Shown: one piece after another, positions 1 through 10,110 of the stretch
Layout: every line of letters begins with the position of its first letter
Position numbering within the stretch: the stretch's first letter is position 1
Assembly (NCBI GenBank): GCA_028554795.2
Contig: CM068824.1
Location: 156,969,789-157,033,788, forward strand
Length of the DNA: 64,000 nucleotides
Direction of reading: 5' to 3'
Origin: Sinohyriopsis cumingii
Lineage: Eukaryota; Mollusca; Bivalvia; Unionida; Unionidae
The notes under the pieces: model-generated
The model's input: the letters and a program-made list of their open reading frames with translations, nothing else
Database searches by the model: none
Told to the model about the DNA's origin: nothing
Translations under genes and position numbers: made by a program

Positions 1-30
1 GGTCAATGGGAATTGAACATATGGAATGTA
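1..30. repeat. Edge fragment resembling the foldback terminal minisatellite
   Basis: The first 30 bases contain a caatgggaattgaacat core, close to the gggacaaggggaattgaacatgggg core of the terminal arrays of the 9.2 kb inverted repeat further right. Only one unit is visible because the window starts here, so it may be the edge of a longer array or of another copy of the same element. The match is short and could be coincidental. Confidence 0.35.
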
Positions 31-40
31 TAGTGACATT

Positions 41-535
41 AGTAGTATTAATATAATTATAATGCACATTAACTTAGAGCTTCTGAAGGTTAAGCAATGT
101 ACTAAGTCCTCATTATTAGTAGTATTAATATGATTATAATGCGCATTAACCTAGAGCTTCTAAAGGTTAATCACTGGACTAAGTCCTCATTATTATTAGT
201 ATTAACATGATTATAATGAACATTAACTTAGAGCTTCTCAAGGTTAAGCAATGTACTAAGTCCTCATTATTAGTAGTATTAATATGATTATAATGCGCAT
301 TAACCTAGAGCTTCTGAAGGTTAATCACTGGACTAAGTCCTCATTATAATTAGTATTAACATGATTATAATGCGCATTAACTTAGAGCTTCTGAAGATTA
401 GGCACTGGACGAAGTCCTCATTATTAGTAGTATTAATATGATTATAATGCGCATTAACTTAGAGTTTCCGAAGATTAAGCACTGGACGAAGTCCTCATTA
501 TTAGTAGTATGAATATGATTATAATGCGCATTAAT
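41..535. repeat. 77-bp tandem repeat, about 6.4 copies
   Basis: The motif agtattaatatgattataa recurs with its aligned agt at 44, 121, 198, 275, 352, 429 and 506, a spacing of exactly 77 bases each time. Copies differ by point changes (for example gcgcattaac versus gaacattaac) but show no length change. Odd- and even-numbered copies tend to share variants, which hints at a 154-bp higher-order unit over the first five copies. No coding potential is seen. Confidence 0.9.
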
Positions 536-630
536 AATGTCATAGAATCTTGTTACTACTTCGATTTCTCTACATTAAGGAAAATATTGTTATAATATTC
601 GAGAGGAGTTATAACAAATCAAAGACGCAT

Positions 631-790
631 GTGGCCTAACTTGCCGTACTGATTGATACCTGTGGCCTAACTTGCCGTACTGATTGATACATGTGGCCTA
701 ACTTGCTGTACTCATTGATACCTGTGGCCTTACTTGCCGAACTGATTGATACCTGCATGGCCTAACTTACCGTACTGATTGATACCTGCA
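631..790. repeat. 31-bp tandem repeat, five copies
   Basis: The unit gtggcctaacttgccgtact followed by gattgatacct starts at 631, 662, 693 and 724. A fifth copy begins near 757, where the tail has gained a few bases. The units differ by scattered substitutions. It is a minisatellite unrelated in sequence to the preceding 77-bp array. Confidence 0.88.
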
Positions 791-2015
791 TAGAAGGATT
801 GTGTCTGCCTTTATAACACAAGTAAACGTATCCAGAAAGACGCGATTGAATCGTTTTTTCAAGATATATTAACTAACAAGCTTTGATGGTGTTAAATGCG
901 TCCTTAGTCCCGTTAAGGTATAATCAATCTTTAGATGTTATTCTCTTTGCAATATTAAAGAACTATACTCTAAACCAATATTGAAGGCATTGTGCACATG
1001 ATTAGTGAATAGACGCGTAATTCTACCGGTAGTCCTTAGTTTCCTCTGACTGATATTCTTTTTGAATGTTATGCTATGGCATTAATAGTGTTAATACAGA
1101 TGTAACCCTACCTGTAAATTACTTCGAACGTATTATTAGATGAAAGATACTTAGTTGCATCTATCGAATGAACAATTTTAAACTTGTCAGATTGACCAAA
1201 TAGACACATCTGAATTTAGTGAAATTTTTGTTTACCACATAACACGCAGTAATATACCATAAAGGAAATTCATGCTCAATGAGTAATCAGTGAAGCACTT
1301 TACTTTGAATTCATGACGTGAAAAAAAGAAGAGACAAAGGATTCATTCTAAGCTCCAAAATGAAACCTATTCATAATAAGAGCGTGAACTTGTGACCTAT
1401 GAAAACTATGCTCATATAGTATTCTATTAAAAATTTGGGAAAAATGAGAAACATTTGTCCAGGTGCAACTATGGATTCAATTTTTAAAGAACGGCAAATA
1501 TTAAATGAAAGCCTTACTTTCATCACGATGCAGCGTGGTCAACATACAAGCCAGGCTGTATTTGTCCTTACAATATGTGCTACATGATTGTTAGAAAGCA
1601 AATTATATCATTTTAAAGTTCATACTCTGTACAAAATAGAATATGAAGCACCTCGTTTGGCTGAAATTTAGAAGACATTCATTTTTAGTTGAATCCGTTT
1701 TTGATCTTCTCTTCTGGTATGCTCAAAATCCAGAAAGAAAAAAAAACTTGCAGCCCTTCTATCGGTCGTTTAAGCGCATATTTGAAATATTTAAATAATT
1801 TTAAATGACAATGCAACAAACATTGGATGGACCTATTTACTTGGATCTATTTTGATAATTATTTTTATGGGGAATACGTTTGGAAATATATTTCTCAAAC
1901 GGTATAGTAAGTCAGTCAGAAAATGGAATATTTCATATTAAACTCTATTCACCTGCAGTCATGTTGGAATGGACCAGTTTTTCAAAATGTTGATTTCGTT
2001 GGATATTGTCACCGT
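791..2015. other. Non-coding stretch, nothing recognised
   Basis: AT-rich sequence with no long open frame, no convincing splice-flanked exon and no recognisable repeat family. A short A-rich run lies near 1735. Confidence 0.6.
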
Positions 2016-2017
2016 CT

Positions 2018-2255
2018 GAAAGTTTCCCCAGGGGAAGAATTGGCCAGCTGATTTTTTTTCCCCAAGGAAAGGATCAGCTAGCCAATTTTTTCCCCTCGAA
2101 AAAACTGGCTAGCCACTTTTTTCCCGTTCAGCTGAAAGTTTCCCTGTGGGGAATTAATTAACCAGGTGATTCTTTCCCTCCAAAACAACGGGCAAGCAAA
2201 TTATTTCCCCCTTCAGCTTAAATTTTTCCCACTGGGGAAAACATTAGTTCATTCT
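2018..2255. repeat. Degenerate minisatellite, CTAGCC / TTTTTCCCC core
   Basis: Units alternate a cagctagccaatttttt-like half with a gaaagtttccccaggggaa-like half. Each is seen about three times with many substitutions, so the period is irregular (about 35-60 bases). The same gctagctgattctgtcccc-like core reappears in the array at 9.6-10.1 kb, so the two arrays probably share an ancestor. Confidence 0.6.
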
Positions 2256-2814
2256 TCCCCTCCCCTCGAATTACACCTTTTTATCCATTAGAGCAAAACT
2301 AGCTTTACATAAACAGATGCTAACTTATTTTAAGAATTTTATAAGGAGAAAATTCCCCGAAATTGAATATATTTGTTATTAAAACTAGCATTTAAAAAAA
2401 TATTTGTTACAACCTTCCGTAATAACAAAAATATATTAATGCCCTTTCTTCATTAAATTGATTTATATGTTCCAACTATTCTATTTGGATTATATATATA
2501 TAATTAGAAAATCAAATGAGAAATATAATTCTTTCTAGGTCTCACTTGGCAAAAATATGATTGCCGCAATTATTTTTCAAATTTTATTAGCCTGTGTAAT
2601 TTCTTATTTTATTGAAATTATAAAGAAAACAGTTGGAATTTTGCAACTAATGTTTTTCAAGTAATTTGGGAGTTCCTTACTGTATGTATATGAAAGGAAA
2701 GTGTCACAGGTGTGATGATTACAGGTAAATGTTATTGTTCTAACTTATATGTTGAGGGTTCAAAGGAACAGGGAAGGGTCGTGTCATTTGAAAACAAATA
2801 AAGCCATGAAACTT

Positions 2815-3290
2815 GTAACTGCAAGACCCACCACGACCCAGAACACGATTAATTTTACTATATATTCTCTATATTTGTTTCTCAGTACTGAACTTTCTAC
2901 TGTGTGACAATCAATACAAATCATATGCTAATCTAAACATATCTTCAAAAATAATTTCAAGGTGAAGTTATTGCCATAGGTTCACCGAAATTTGTTCAGA
3001 GGCTAGACTGTAAACAAACCAACGTACATTGGAGCACAGATTTTACATCCGGATCATCACCAAGACCTTATTACTGTAAACTGAGGCATAAACACACATG
3101 GACAACCATACTATAGATTCATATTATAAAGAATAAACAATTGTCTTTAAATCCATACTAAGAATGCCTAAACCTAACTCTCGTATCACCATCAAAAGGA
3201 GACAGGAAAAAATACTCTAAAAATAGACTGTAGCTACATTCGTGGGTACTGAACCATAACTATTAATTGCAATATGATTCCTAACAAACC
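2815..3290. repeat. Direct repeat, copy A (about 470 bp)
   Basis: This stretch is colinear with 5,998-6,445: both contain gacccagaacac, attaattttactatatattc, tttctcagtactgac-like, ggttcaccg, gaggctagactgtaaa and cggatcatcaccaagacctt blocks in the same order, with substitutions and small indels between them. The distance between copies is about 3.2 kb. No LTR hallmarks (TG...CA ends with a primer-binding site) are evident. Confidence 0.85.
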
Positions 3291-4639
3291 AAATGTTTTA
3301 TGGCAAATTTTAGTCAAACTTTTACATTTGCATGCAACACCCATTTCAATTTTATGCATGAAGTCTTTTTAAATTTCCTTGCAAACAAGACACGTGACAG
3401 CTGTTAGAACTTGTGTAGTGCTGGCGTTCCGCAGGGTGCAAGTTTTGGTCCGTGTGTTCTTGAGAAACCAAAACTAAAATTTGCTACATCTACCTTAATT
3501 ATATGAATTTGTAAATGCAGTAGAAACTTAATTGTAATAAAGATAAGGCCTGTCTCAAAATATGGTTGAAATTATAAACATTGATACATTACATTTTAAT
3601 GGAAATTTGAATAAACATTTAAATTTTGAAACCAAAATCTAATTAAATTTTCATACAAGTTTTAAAATTCAAAGTGGCAAATTTTAGACAGCAAAGCTGA
3701 CTAATGAATGGTATTAAAAAATGGGTAGTGTTTATCTGTACAACTGATAACATGATTCCCAAGGGCAAGATAGCTCACAGTGATTTTGCAGCAAATTGCA
3801 ATATGCGTGTGCAGATGCATATAGGTATACACACTAAAGAAACAATGACAGGTGCTATGTTCAACATGTATTGTGCCAGGTACTTAGTTGTTTGTATAAA
3901 TAATAAAGTTAAACATTTTGATGGGACAATGTTTTATGGTCAAAAATTGCATTCCATTTCTATGTCGATAACTACAAAAAGTGACAACGTGATAGGAAAT
4001 TACAGTTCCAGGGAAGCTCTACCTTAATGAACAATGATGCTAATCTCTCTCGTAAAGACCTAAGCCATGTCTTTGTGGTGCTATATATCAGTGTGGTGAT
4101 ATGAACTAATATTGGTCACTTATAGCAGTACACTGCACATGTCCTTCAAAAATCTTGCTATCACCATCGAACTCTAACACTTTGTTCCAGATACCAAGCT
4201 AAACCTGGAAAGATATAACATGTTTCATTTAAATATAGAAAACAGTAAGATGTATGTAAATGAACTTAAAATGTGTTAGATATGGAGATTTCAAAATAAC
4301 ATTCAGGGTACAAGCGTGGAAAAAATATTAAACTTGACAGAGTGACACTCAGAAATGTGATGCAATAGGCATATATTTAAGTGATAAATTCATTCTAAAA
4401 ATAAATAAAGTTTCCAGAAGTATATTTTACAGGCTAAGTAACTAATTAGGTAGACTATGTATCATAAAGTGGAAGGTTATGTGGGACGGTGACATTTGAT
4501 ATTGGTGCAAAAATTAGTACATACCAGTATACAGAAAGTTAATTGATAAAATAATAAATTAAAATATATTCTTACAAGCGATCTTATTCATGACGGAAAT
4601 AATAATGGTGGATATTGCAAGTGAATACCCTCAAACATG
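3291..4639. other. Non-coding stretch with one unsupported small open frame
   Basis: AT-rich sequence between duplicated segments. An open frame at 3,704-4,027 (+) could encode 107 residues. It has no recognisable domain, signal peptide or splice context and its composition matches its surroundings, so I do not call it a gene. Confidence 0.55.
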
Positions 4640-5210
4640 GTCAGCCAGATCAACTGTAGGTACCAATAGAACCTATAACATCAACTAAATGTGAAATTCT
4701 GATCCCCAAAACTTGTAAGCATGGATGGAAATTTGCATATGTAAGACATATACAATGTATTTGTTAAGATCAAATGTAAACATACTTTAAATGATCTGTT
4801 TGAAATTTTTGGTCTATTTTTAAGAGTGCTTGCTACCAATTATTAAGTTCAATGATTCAGTGGAGTCAGATATCAGCCGATACTACAGTACTGCACTCTG
4901 TCAAAGTACTAAATTGAAATATGTTACCATACATAACCATATTCATGATTAAAAGAAAACATATTGGGGTATTTTAAGTGCACACAGCTATATATTTATA
5001 TTCCTTACAGATTCAATATAGGTACAACGACAGCCTATATGATGTACTGAATGTGAACGTTTGATCCCTAACATTCTAAACTATATGGATATTTGCTTAT
5101 TTGGGATCTGTAACCATGTTAAGATCAGTTGTGCAAAGCTAAATTCAAATGACCTCTTTGAATATTTCTTGTATAATCTATAGAGTGTCATTTAACAAAT
5201 ATTATTCGTA
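4640..5210. repeat. Ancient tandem duplication, period about 360 bp
   Basis: The segment from about 4,648 to 4,860 (gtaggtaccaatagaacctat ... gatctgtttgaaattt ... agagtg) aligns in order with about 5,009 to 5,205 (taggtacaacgacagcctat ... gacctctttgaatattt ... agagtg). Similarity is patchy and indel-rich, so the duplication is old. No coding potential is seen in either half. Confidence 0.6.
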
Positions 5211-5997
5211 ATTACTAATGCATGAAGAAAATGGCTCATTAGAATTCCCATAATATTATATAGGTCACAATGCCGCACTACATCAATCACTATCTTAACA
5301 GACCGAACAATAAAATGGAATGCATTTTCTGTTCAACTTACATCATTTTGCTGTTTTCTTACATCCAATGGTAGATATACCTGTGGAAAATATATTTTAT
5401 CTCTTTGGCCTGTATTTCATTCTCTGACAGTTTAAATTGATTTAGCAGAGAATCTGAGTAGGTTCTATTATGTTTTCATATCTGTCATCTCACTAAATAC
5501 TCTATAAATATTTTTCTAAACAATTACTGAAAGCTATACGAACAGATATGTGCTACTCAGGAAGTCAACCTTCATATACACATAAATTAATTGCTTGGAC
5601 TCCTAATACATAGTTTGAATGACATGAAGGCTCTATACCAAATAGCATTTTGTCTTCGTGTATTTTAAATGAAGGTCTCATTTTGACTTACAAAGATATT
5701 TTCTCCGACAAAAATTGACATATATCCATCATTGAAGCTTGTATATTGTGTAAGAATACATACATGCTGATATTGTTTAATATCACTCCCCAAAAATGTC
5801 ATACATGTGCATTTTTGGGGAAAAATGTAAATATAAATTTGTAAAATAATTCATTTAAAACTTTTAAACTTTTTAACTTTTATTTATTTCATTCTTATAT
5901 TTCAAAGTCCATATGTATAACATAACAAAATTTAATGTGTCTCTGATCAATAGTAATGATTTTATACTAATTTGAACTTGAATCAATACTGCAGTGA
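5211..5997. other. Non-coding stretch, nothing recognised
   Basis: AT-rich sequence leading up to the second copy of the direct repeat. An imperfect hairpin of ccccaaaaatgtcatacatg with tgcatttttgggg lies at about 5,788-5,822. Nothing coding is seen. Confidence 0.5.
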
Positions 5998-6445
5998 ACA
6001 GGACCCAGAACACAATTAATTTTACTATATATTCTCTACATTTGTTTCTCAGTACTGACCTTTCCACTGTGTGACAATCAATACATATGTTAATCTAAAG
6101 TAATGTCAACGATGACTTCACGGTGAAGTTCTTGTCACAGGTTCACCGGCATTGCTTTAAGAGGCTAGACTGTAAATAAACCAAAATACAATGGAACACA
6201 TATTTCACTTCCGGATCATCACCAAGACCTTATTACTCATTGAACACTATCGCCGAAACACGCACACATACAACCGCACCATAACGTCATAATCTAACGA
6301 AGAAACAAGTGCTTTTAAAGCCATACCAAGAATGCCCAAATCTAACTATTGTCTCTTCACAATAGAAGAAGACAGGAAAAATTGCTCTATAAATAGATTG
6401 GGACTACGGCAACTGAATCGGAACTATTAATTGCTACCTGATTCC
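5998..6445. repeat. Direct repeat, copy B (about 450 bp)
   Basis: Second copy of the segment at 2,815-3,290, same orientation. Shared blocks include gacccagaacac, attaattttactatatattc, gaggctagactgtaaa, cggatcatcaccaagacctt and gacaggaaaa. It ends about 130 bases before the gypsy-type integrase remnant. It could be internal non-coding sequence of the same retroelement family, but that is a guess. Confidence 0.85.
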
Positions 6446-6578
6446 ACCAGAAATGCCAGATGTTGAGTACATAGTAATTGTCACAGGTAATTCCTGGTGC
6501 CCCCTACAAGAAGTTGTTCTATAATCCCATTTATAAGATCTTTTGAGTACCATGAAATTTTGGTATAAATAAAATTGA

Positions 6579-6836
6579 ATGTCATTAATATTAATCCTTC
6601 TTGACTCAATCAAAGATGACAAGTCATACGTTGATGTAGTATCATATGTCAATGATGGCAACTACCCAGCAAATCTGGCCGGTATTAAAGATTTTAGTAA
6701 GAGAGATAGGGAAAAGCACATCATTCGTATTAAAGATAAAGGTTTTATTGCAAGCAATGGAGTACTTTACAAAGATGACCACCGTGTTATTAGAAGAAAT
6801 GAAGTATCAAGAGTCTTATAAAGCCTTCATTCTGGT
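6579..6836 (+). pseudogene. Ty3/gypsy-type integrase, N-terminal fragment
   Basis: The plus-strand frame reads a GVLYKDDHRVIRRNEVSRVL segment that, after an in-frame stop, continues SLHSG. This is the usual entry into the zinc-binding HHCC region of Ty3/gypsy integrases: the residues just before the first His, then the residues leading to the second. The domain breaks off there. The integrase resumes about 1.2 kb downstream, beyond an A-rich run and a long polypyrimidine tract, so the coding sequence looks split by insertion or expansion of simple sequence. No reverse transcriptase or protease is visible upstream. Family by eye; not functional. Confidence 0.6.
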
Positions 6837-6929
6837 AAGTAGTACATTAAACAATTAGGAATCAAAATATAATGTTAATGCAAAGTTCTAAGTTACTCAG
6901 ATACAATGTACAGAGACTCTGTCTATTGC

Positions 6930-6975
6930 CTAGAAAGCAAAAAAAAACAAAAAAAAACAAAAAAAAAAAAACAAA
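6930..6975. repeat. A-rich simple sequence
   Basis: Runs of A interrupted by single C bases (caaaaaaaacaaaaaaa-like). Possibly the tail of a retroposed insertion, but no element body is recognised beside it. Confidence 0.7.
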
Positions 6976-7204
6976 CAACATTTAACACTTTTTGCTAAGC
7001 TTATTAGTATATCGATATAGTGTATCCATAATCCATCAAGATCAGTTTTCCATCATTATCGAAAGGTGTGATTAGATTTAAATAGAAGAAATGCATAATA
7101 TTTGGTTAATTAACTGACAATGTCTTTAATAATAATTAAACGTAGATGGATTCTACCGTATCAGAATGTATGCTTGAATATATTTGCATGTATAGGTGTC
7201 AATT

Positions 7205-7954
7205 GTATTGAAACAATATCATCTCTCCCTCCGTCTCTCTCTCCCTCGCTTTCTCTGCCTCGCACTCTGTCTTCTGTCTCTCTGTTGTTTTCTTCTCTCC
7301 CCTGTCTTCCTGTCGTTCTCTCTTCCTTTCTCTATTTGTCTCTGCTCTGTCTTTCTCTTTGTCTTTCTCTATCATCATATTTGTATTCTTCTCTCACTCG
7401 TCCTGTCTTTCTGTCGTCCTCTCTCATTTACTCTCTTTCTCGCCTCCTTTCTGTCTTTCGTTCTCTTCCTCTATGTAACGTAATACTTGCTTCCTCTCTC
7501 TATATTCCTTATGTTTGCTCTTTTTTTATCACTTTCGTACTATCTCTGTTTTCCTCTCTCTCTCTCCATTTGTCTATTTATGTCTTCCTCTCATATCTTT
7601 CTTCCACTCACTTCGTTATTTTCTCTCTTCCCTGTCTATCTCTCTCATATCCTCTCTACCTCTCTATATCTCTCTCTACTTCTTGTCTTCCTCTGTGTAT
7701 TTGCTTTCCTGTTTCTCTCTTTTACATCAAACCCTCTCTCTCTTTCTCTTCTTCTATCTATATTTCTCTCTCTTCCCCATTTCTTCCTTTCCGTTTTCCT
7801 CTCTCTCTTTCGTTTAGTCTCTAACTTTTCCGTTCACTCTCTCTTTCTCTCTTGCTCCCTCCATTTTCACCTTCTATTCATTCGAGTACTCTAGTATCAT
7901 ATATATTCCCTCTTTCCCTCTGTCTCTCTCTGTCTCTCTCTATCTTCATCTATA

Positions 7955-7994
<40 letters not shown>

Positions 7995-8010
7995 TCCTCT
8001 CACTTGCCCT
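7205..8010. repeat. Polypyrimidine (CT-rich) tract, 0.8 kb
   Basis: Nearly pure C/T on the plus strand for 0.8 kb, built from ctctctntct and cttcctct words and ending in (CT)n near 7,960-7,990. Long Ser/Leu/Phe-rich frames are open here in several phases only because CT-rich codons include no stop. It separates the two parts of the gypsy-type integrase relic. Long homopurine-homopyrimidine DNA can adopt triplex (H-DNA) structure; that is general knowledge, not shown here. Confidence 0.92.
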
Positions 8011-8039
8011 CTTAATCCTAAGATCATTTTTCCAAGTGG

Positions 8040-8780
8040 TCTGTGGATGAAGGTCTCGCCAACAAAAATGCTGATGAAGCAACAAACGTTCTACTGAACA
8101 TCATGTCACCTTGGTCCAATGGACTCAGTCACAACTGATCAGGGAAAAAGGTTCACAAACAAGTTTATAGATAACCTAACAAGTGAACTGGATAAAGACC
8201 ACATAATGTTCTCTGCATACCATTCACAAAACAATGGACAGAGAAAACGTGACAATAAGACCCTGTAAGAAATGATATCCAAGGTAACCAATGACCAAGC
8301 AACACATTTGGATGTTTGGTTGACCAGTACACTGTCTGCATACAGAACAAGTGTACAAGCATCTACCAAGGGCACACCTTTTGAGCTCATGTGTGATACG
8401 AATGCTCGTGTAAGTTCTGCGCCTAGCGAAAGATATTTCAACGAGTTCTCTCATGATGTATTGGCAAACATTAACAAACACATGGAGAGTATAGGTCAAA
8501 GTATAACAGAAAACGCTGAAACTCTACAGATCCGCCAGAAGCAAACTTCGATAAAGAAATACATCTTTTAAAACCTTTCAAATGGGAGCTCTTGTTCCTA
8601 TGAAGAATGCAAATAAAAAAACATTTGGCTGCAAACTGACACAACGATATGTGGGCCTTTACGTAGTAAAACATGCTCTTACAAAGGGCAGGATAAGACT
8701 GCAAAATTATCGCAGTGACAAGCTGCTAACATTTACCATTGTAGCCATTTTAAACTTTATACATGGAGACAAGCTATGAC
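8040..8780 (+). pseudogene. Ty3/gypsy-type integrase core and GPY/F-like C-terminal module
   Basis: The plus strand encodes SVTTDQGKRFTNKF, matching the second catalytic Asp region (TDxGxxF) of rve-type integrases. It is followed by FSAYHSQNNGQRKRDNKTL, where the usual third-acid motif has drifted (no Glu at the expected place), and then AYRTSVQASTKGTPFELM, typical of Ty3/gypsy elements. An in-frame stop follows KTL. Further on, about 8,640-8,705, QRYVGLYVVKHALTKGRIRL resembles the GPY/F module at the C-terminus of these integrases. The first catalytic Asp region is missing or lost in the pyrimidine tract. With stops, a frame change and a lost catalytic acid, this is a dead remnant. Confidence 0.75.
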
Positions 8781-9585
8781 GAAAGCCACCACCACCAAAT
8801 ATGCCACAAATTCCAACAAAGCACCGGAAGAACTACTAAAAAGACAGACAAAAGGCAACATCAGACTTCAACTCCTCCAAGAATAAATAATAGAAGTAAT
8901 GGTAATCTACCTAAATATTTTAAAAGACGAACGAGCCAACAATCGAAAAGATTGCCAACATGACGTCCAAGGAGGCCCCAGTTACACAAGGTAAACAAAA
9001 ACAGTCGTATTATCTTCAATTCACCTACAGAAAAAAAAAACAATATAAAGACAGTTACAGGAAAATGCAAATTATGAAGCAACCAAAGAATGATTTACAT
9101 AGGACAATCTCAGTAAATTGTACGAGGTGATGGTAATTATATGTTTAGAGCTAAAGGCTTTGCAATTTCAGGAAGCCAAGAGAGCTGCAACATTTTCCAT
9201 AATAGTATTGGGCTCCACAATGGTTAATAAAAAGCTTAGCAATTTCCTCAACAACATAAGCATTTACAGGACAGTACTATGGAGTTCAATACTGTGTAGG
9301 CAACATACGGCAATTGTATGGGTGCAGCATCACTGTTGTCCACAAACATGTATGTGCATAGTGCTAGAGGATCGAACTCTAAAGGAGTTAAGCAGTATGA
9401 TTGGTCGAGGTACCCATCATCTTTTTCCTTGGACAGTTTCACTCAGTCTGGAATTTACTTACAAAACCTTGCAAATGACCATTTTAATGTGGTGTTAGGT
9501 TGCCTAAAAGAACAATGAACATTAATTAAAAGTTGTGTAAGGGATTTATCAAAGGTAAATAGTCTGAAATTGTAATCTGTATTAA
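8781..9585. other. Non-coding or decayed retroelement flank
   Basis: Downstream of the integrase relic. Several overlapping frames (9,118-9,498 and 9,318-9,518 on plus; 9,248-9,442 on minus) are open, but none carries a recognisable domain. They could be decayed 3' sequence of the retroelement; I cannot support a gene. Confidence 0.4.
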
Positions 9586-9589
9586 TGTA

Positions 9590-10110
9590 AAGGCTCACGT
9601 TTAATAAACCATATGTGAGAGTTTGCTGCGTGTATTATATTTCATATGTGGGCCTTAAGCAGATTTGGAAAGAGACCATTAATGAAAAGAAACCAATTGG
9701 TTTGTAGACGGGAATGAATCGGCTAGCTGCTTCTGGCAATCCCCCCCCCCCCCGTCCCAATTTGTTAAGTGACCTATTAAATGTCTTATATTGTAGTGTA
9801 TTACCAAAGAACCCGTCAACGAAAAGAATTTACTGGGTGTTGTGGTAAACAATCAGCTAGCTGATTCTGTCCCCCTCCCCCTTGGTTAAGTAACCCATTA
9901 CGTGTATGATATTTCACATGTGGGCATTAGGCTCATTACCATAGTCCATTAATGAAGATAAACTAATTGTTTGTTGGGGTGGGGGTGGGGGAGACATAAC
10001 TATAGGGGGAAACTAATTTATTGTTGTTGTTGTTGGTGGTGGTGGTGGAAATAACTAGAGCCAATTCTTTCCCCGGAGAAAACATTCAACAGCGGGGAAA
10101 GAAATGGCTG
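9590..10110. repeat. Degenerate tandem repeat, unit about 150-180 bp, about three copies
   Basis: Each unit runs tattatatttcatatgtggg ... accattaatgaaaagaaac ... caatcagctagctgattct ... cccc, ending in a C- or G-rich run. Copies begin near 9,590, 9,770 and 9,890. Homopolymer runs (C at about 9,741-9,753; G-rich near 9,975-10,010; a tgttgttggtggtgg stretch near 10,020) show slippage. The agctagctgattctgtcccc segment links it to the array at 2.0-2.25 kb. Confidence 0.7.

Noticed and set aside
41..790. CRISPR-like arrays at the left edge
   Set aside because: Units are contiguous tandem repeats without unique spacers, in a eukaryotic context.
3704..4027. 107-residue open frame
   Set aside because: No recognisable domain, signal peptide or exon signals; composition equals the surroundings.
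2815..6445. The direct repeats as LTRs of the gypsy-type element
   Set aside because: The integrase relic lies outside the pair rather than between them, and no TG...CA ends or primer-binding site are visible.
7120..8097. Ser/Leu/Phe-rich open frames in the pyrimidine tract
   Set aside because: A C/T-only strand cannot encode stops, so several frames are open at once.
9118..9518. Overlapping frames downstream of the gypsy integrase relic, considered as an env or third retroelement gene
   Set aside because: No signal peptide, membrane segment or motif supports it.
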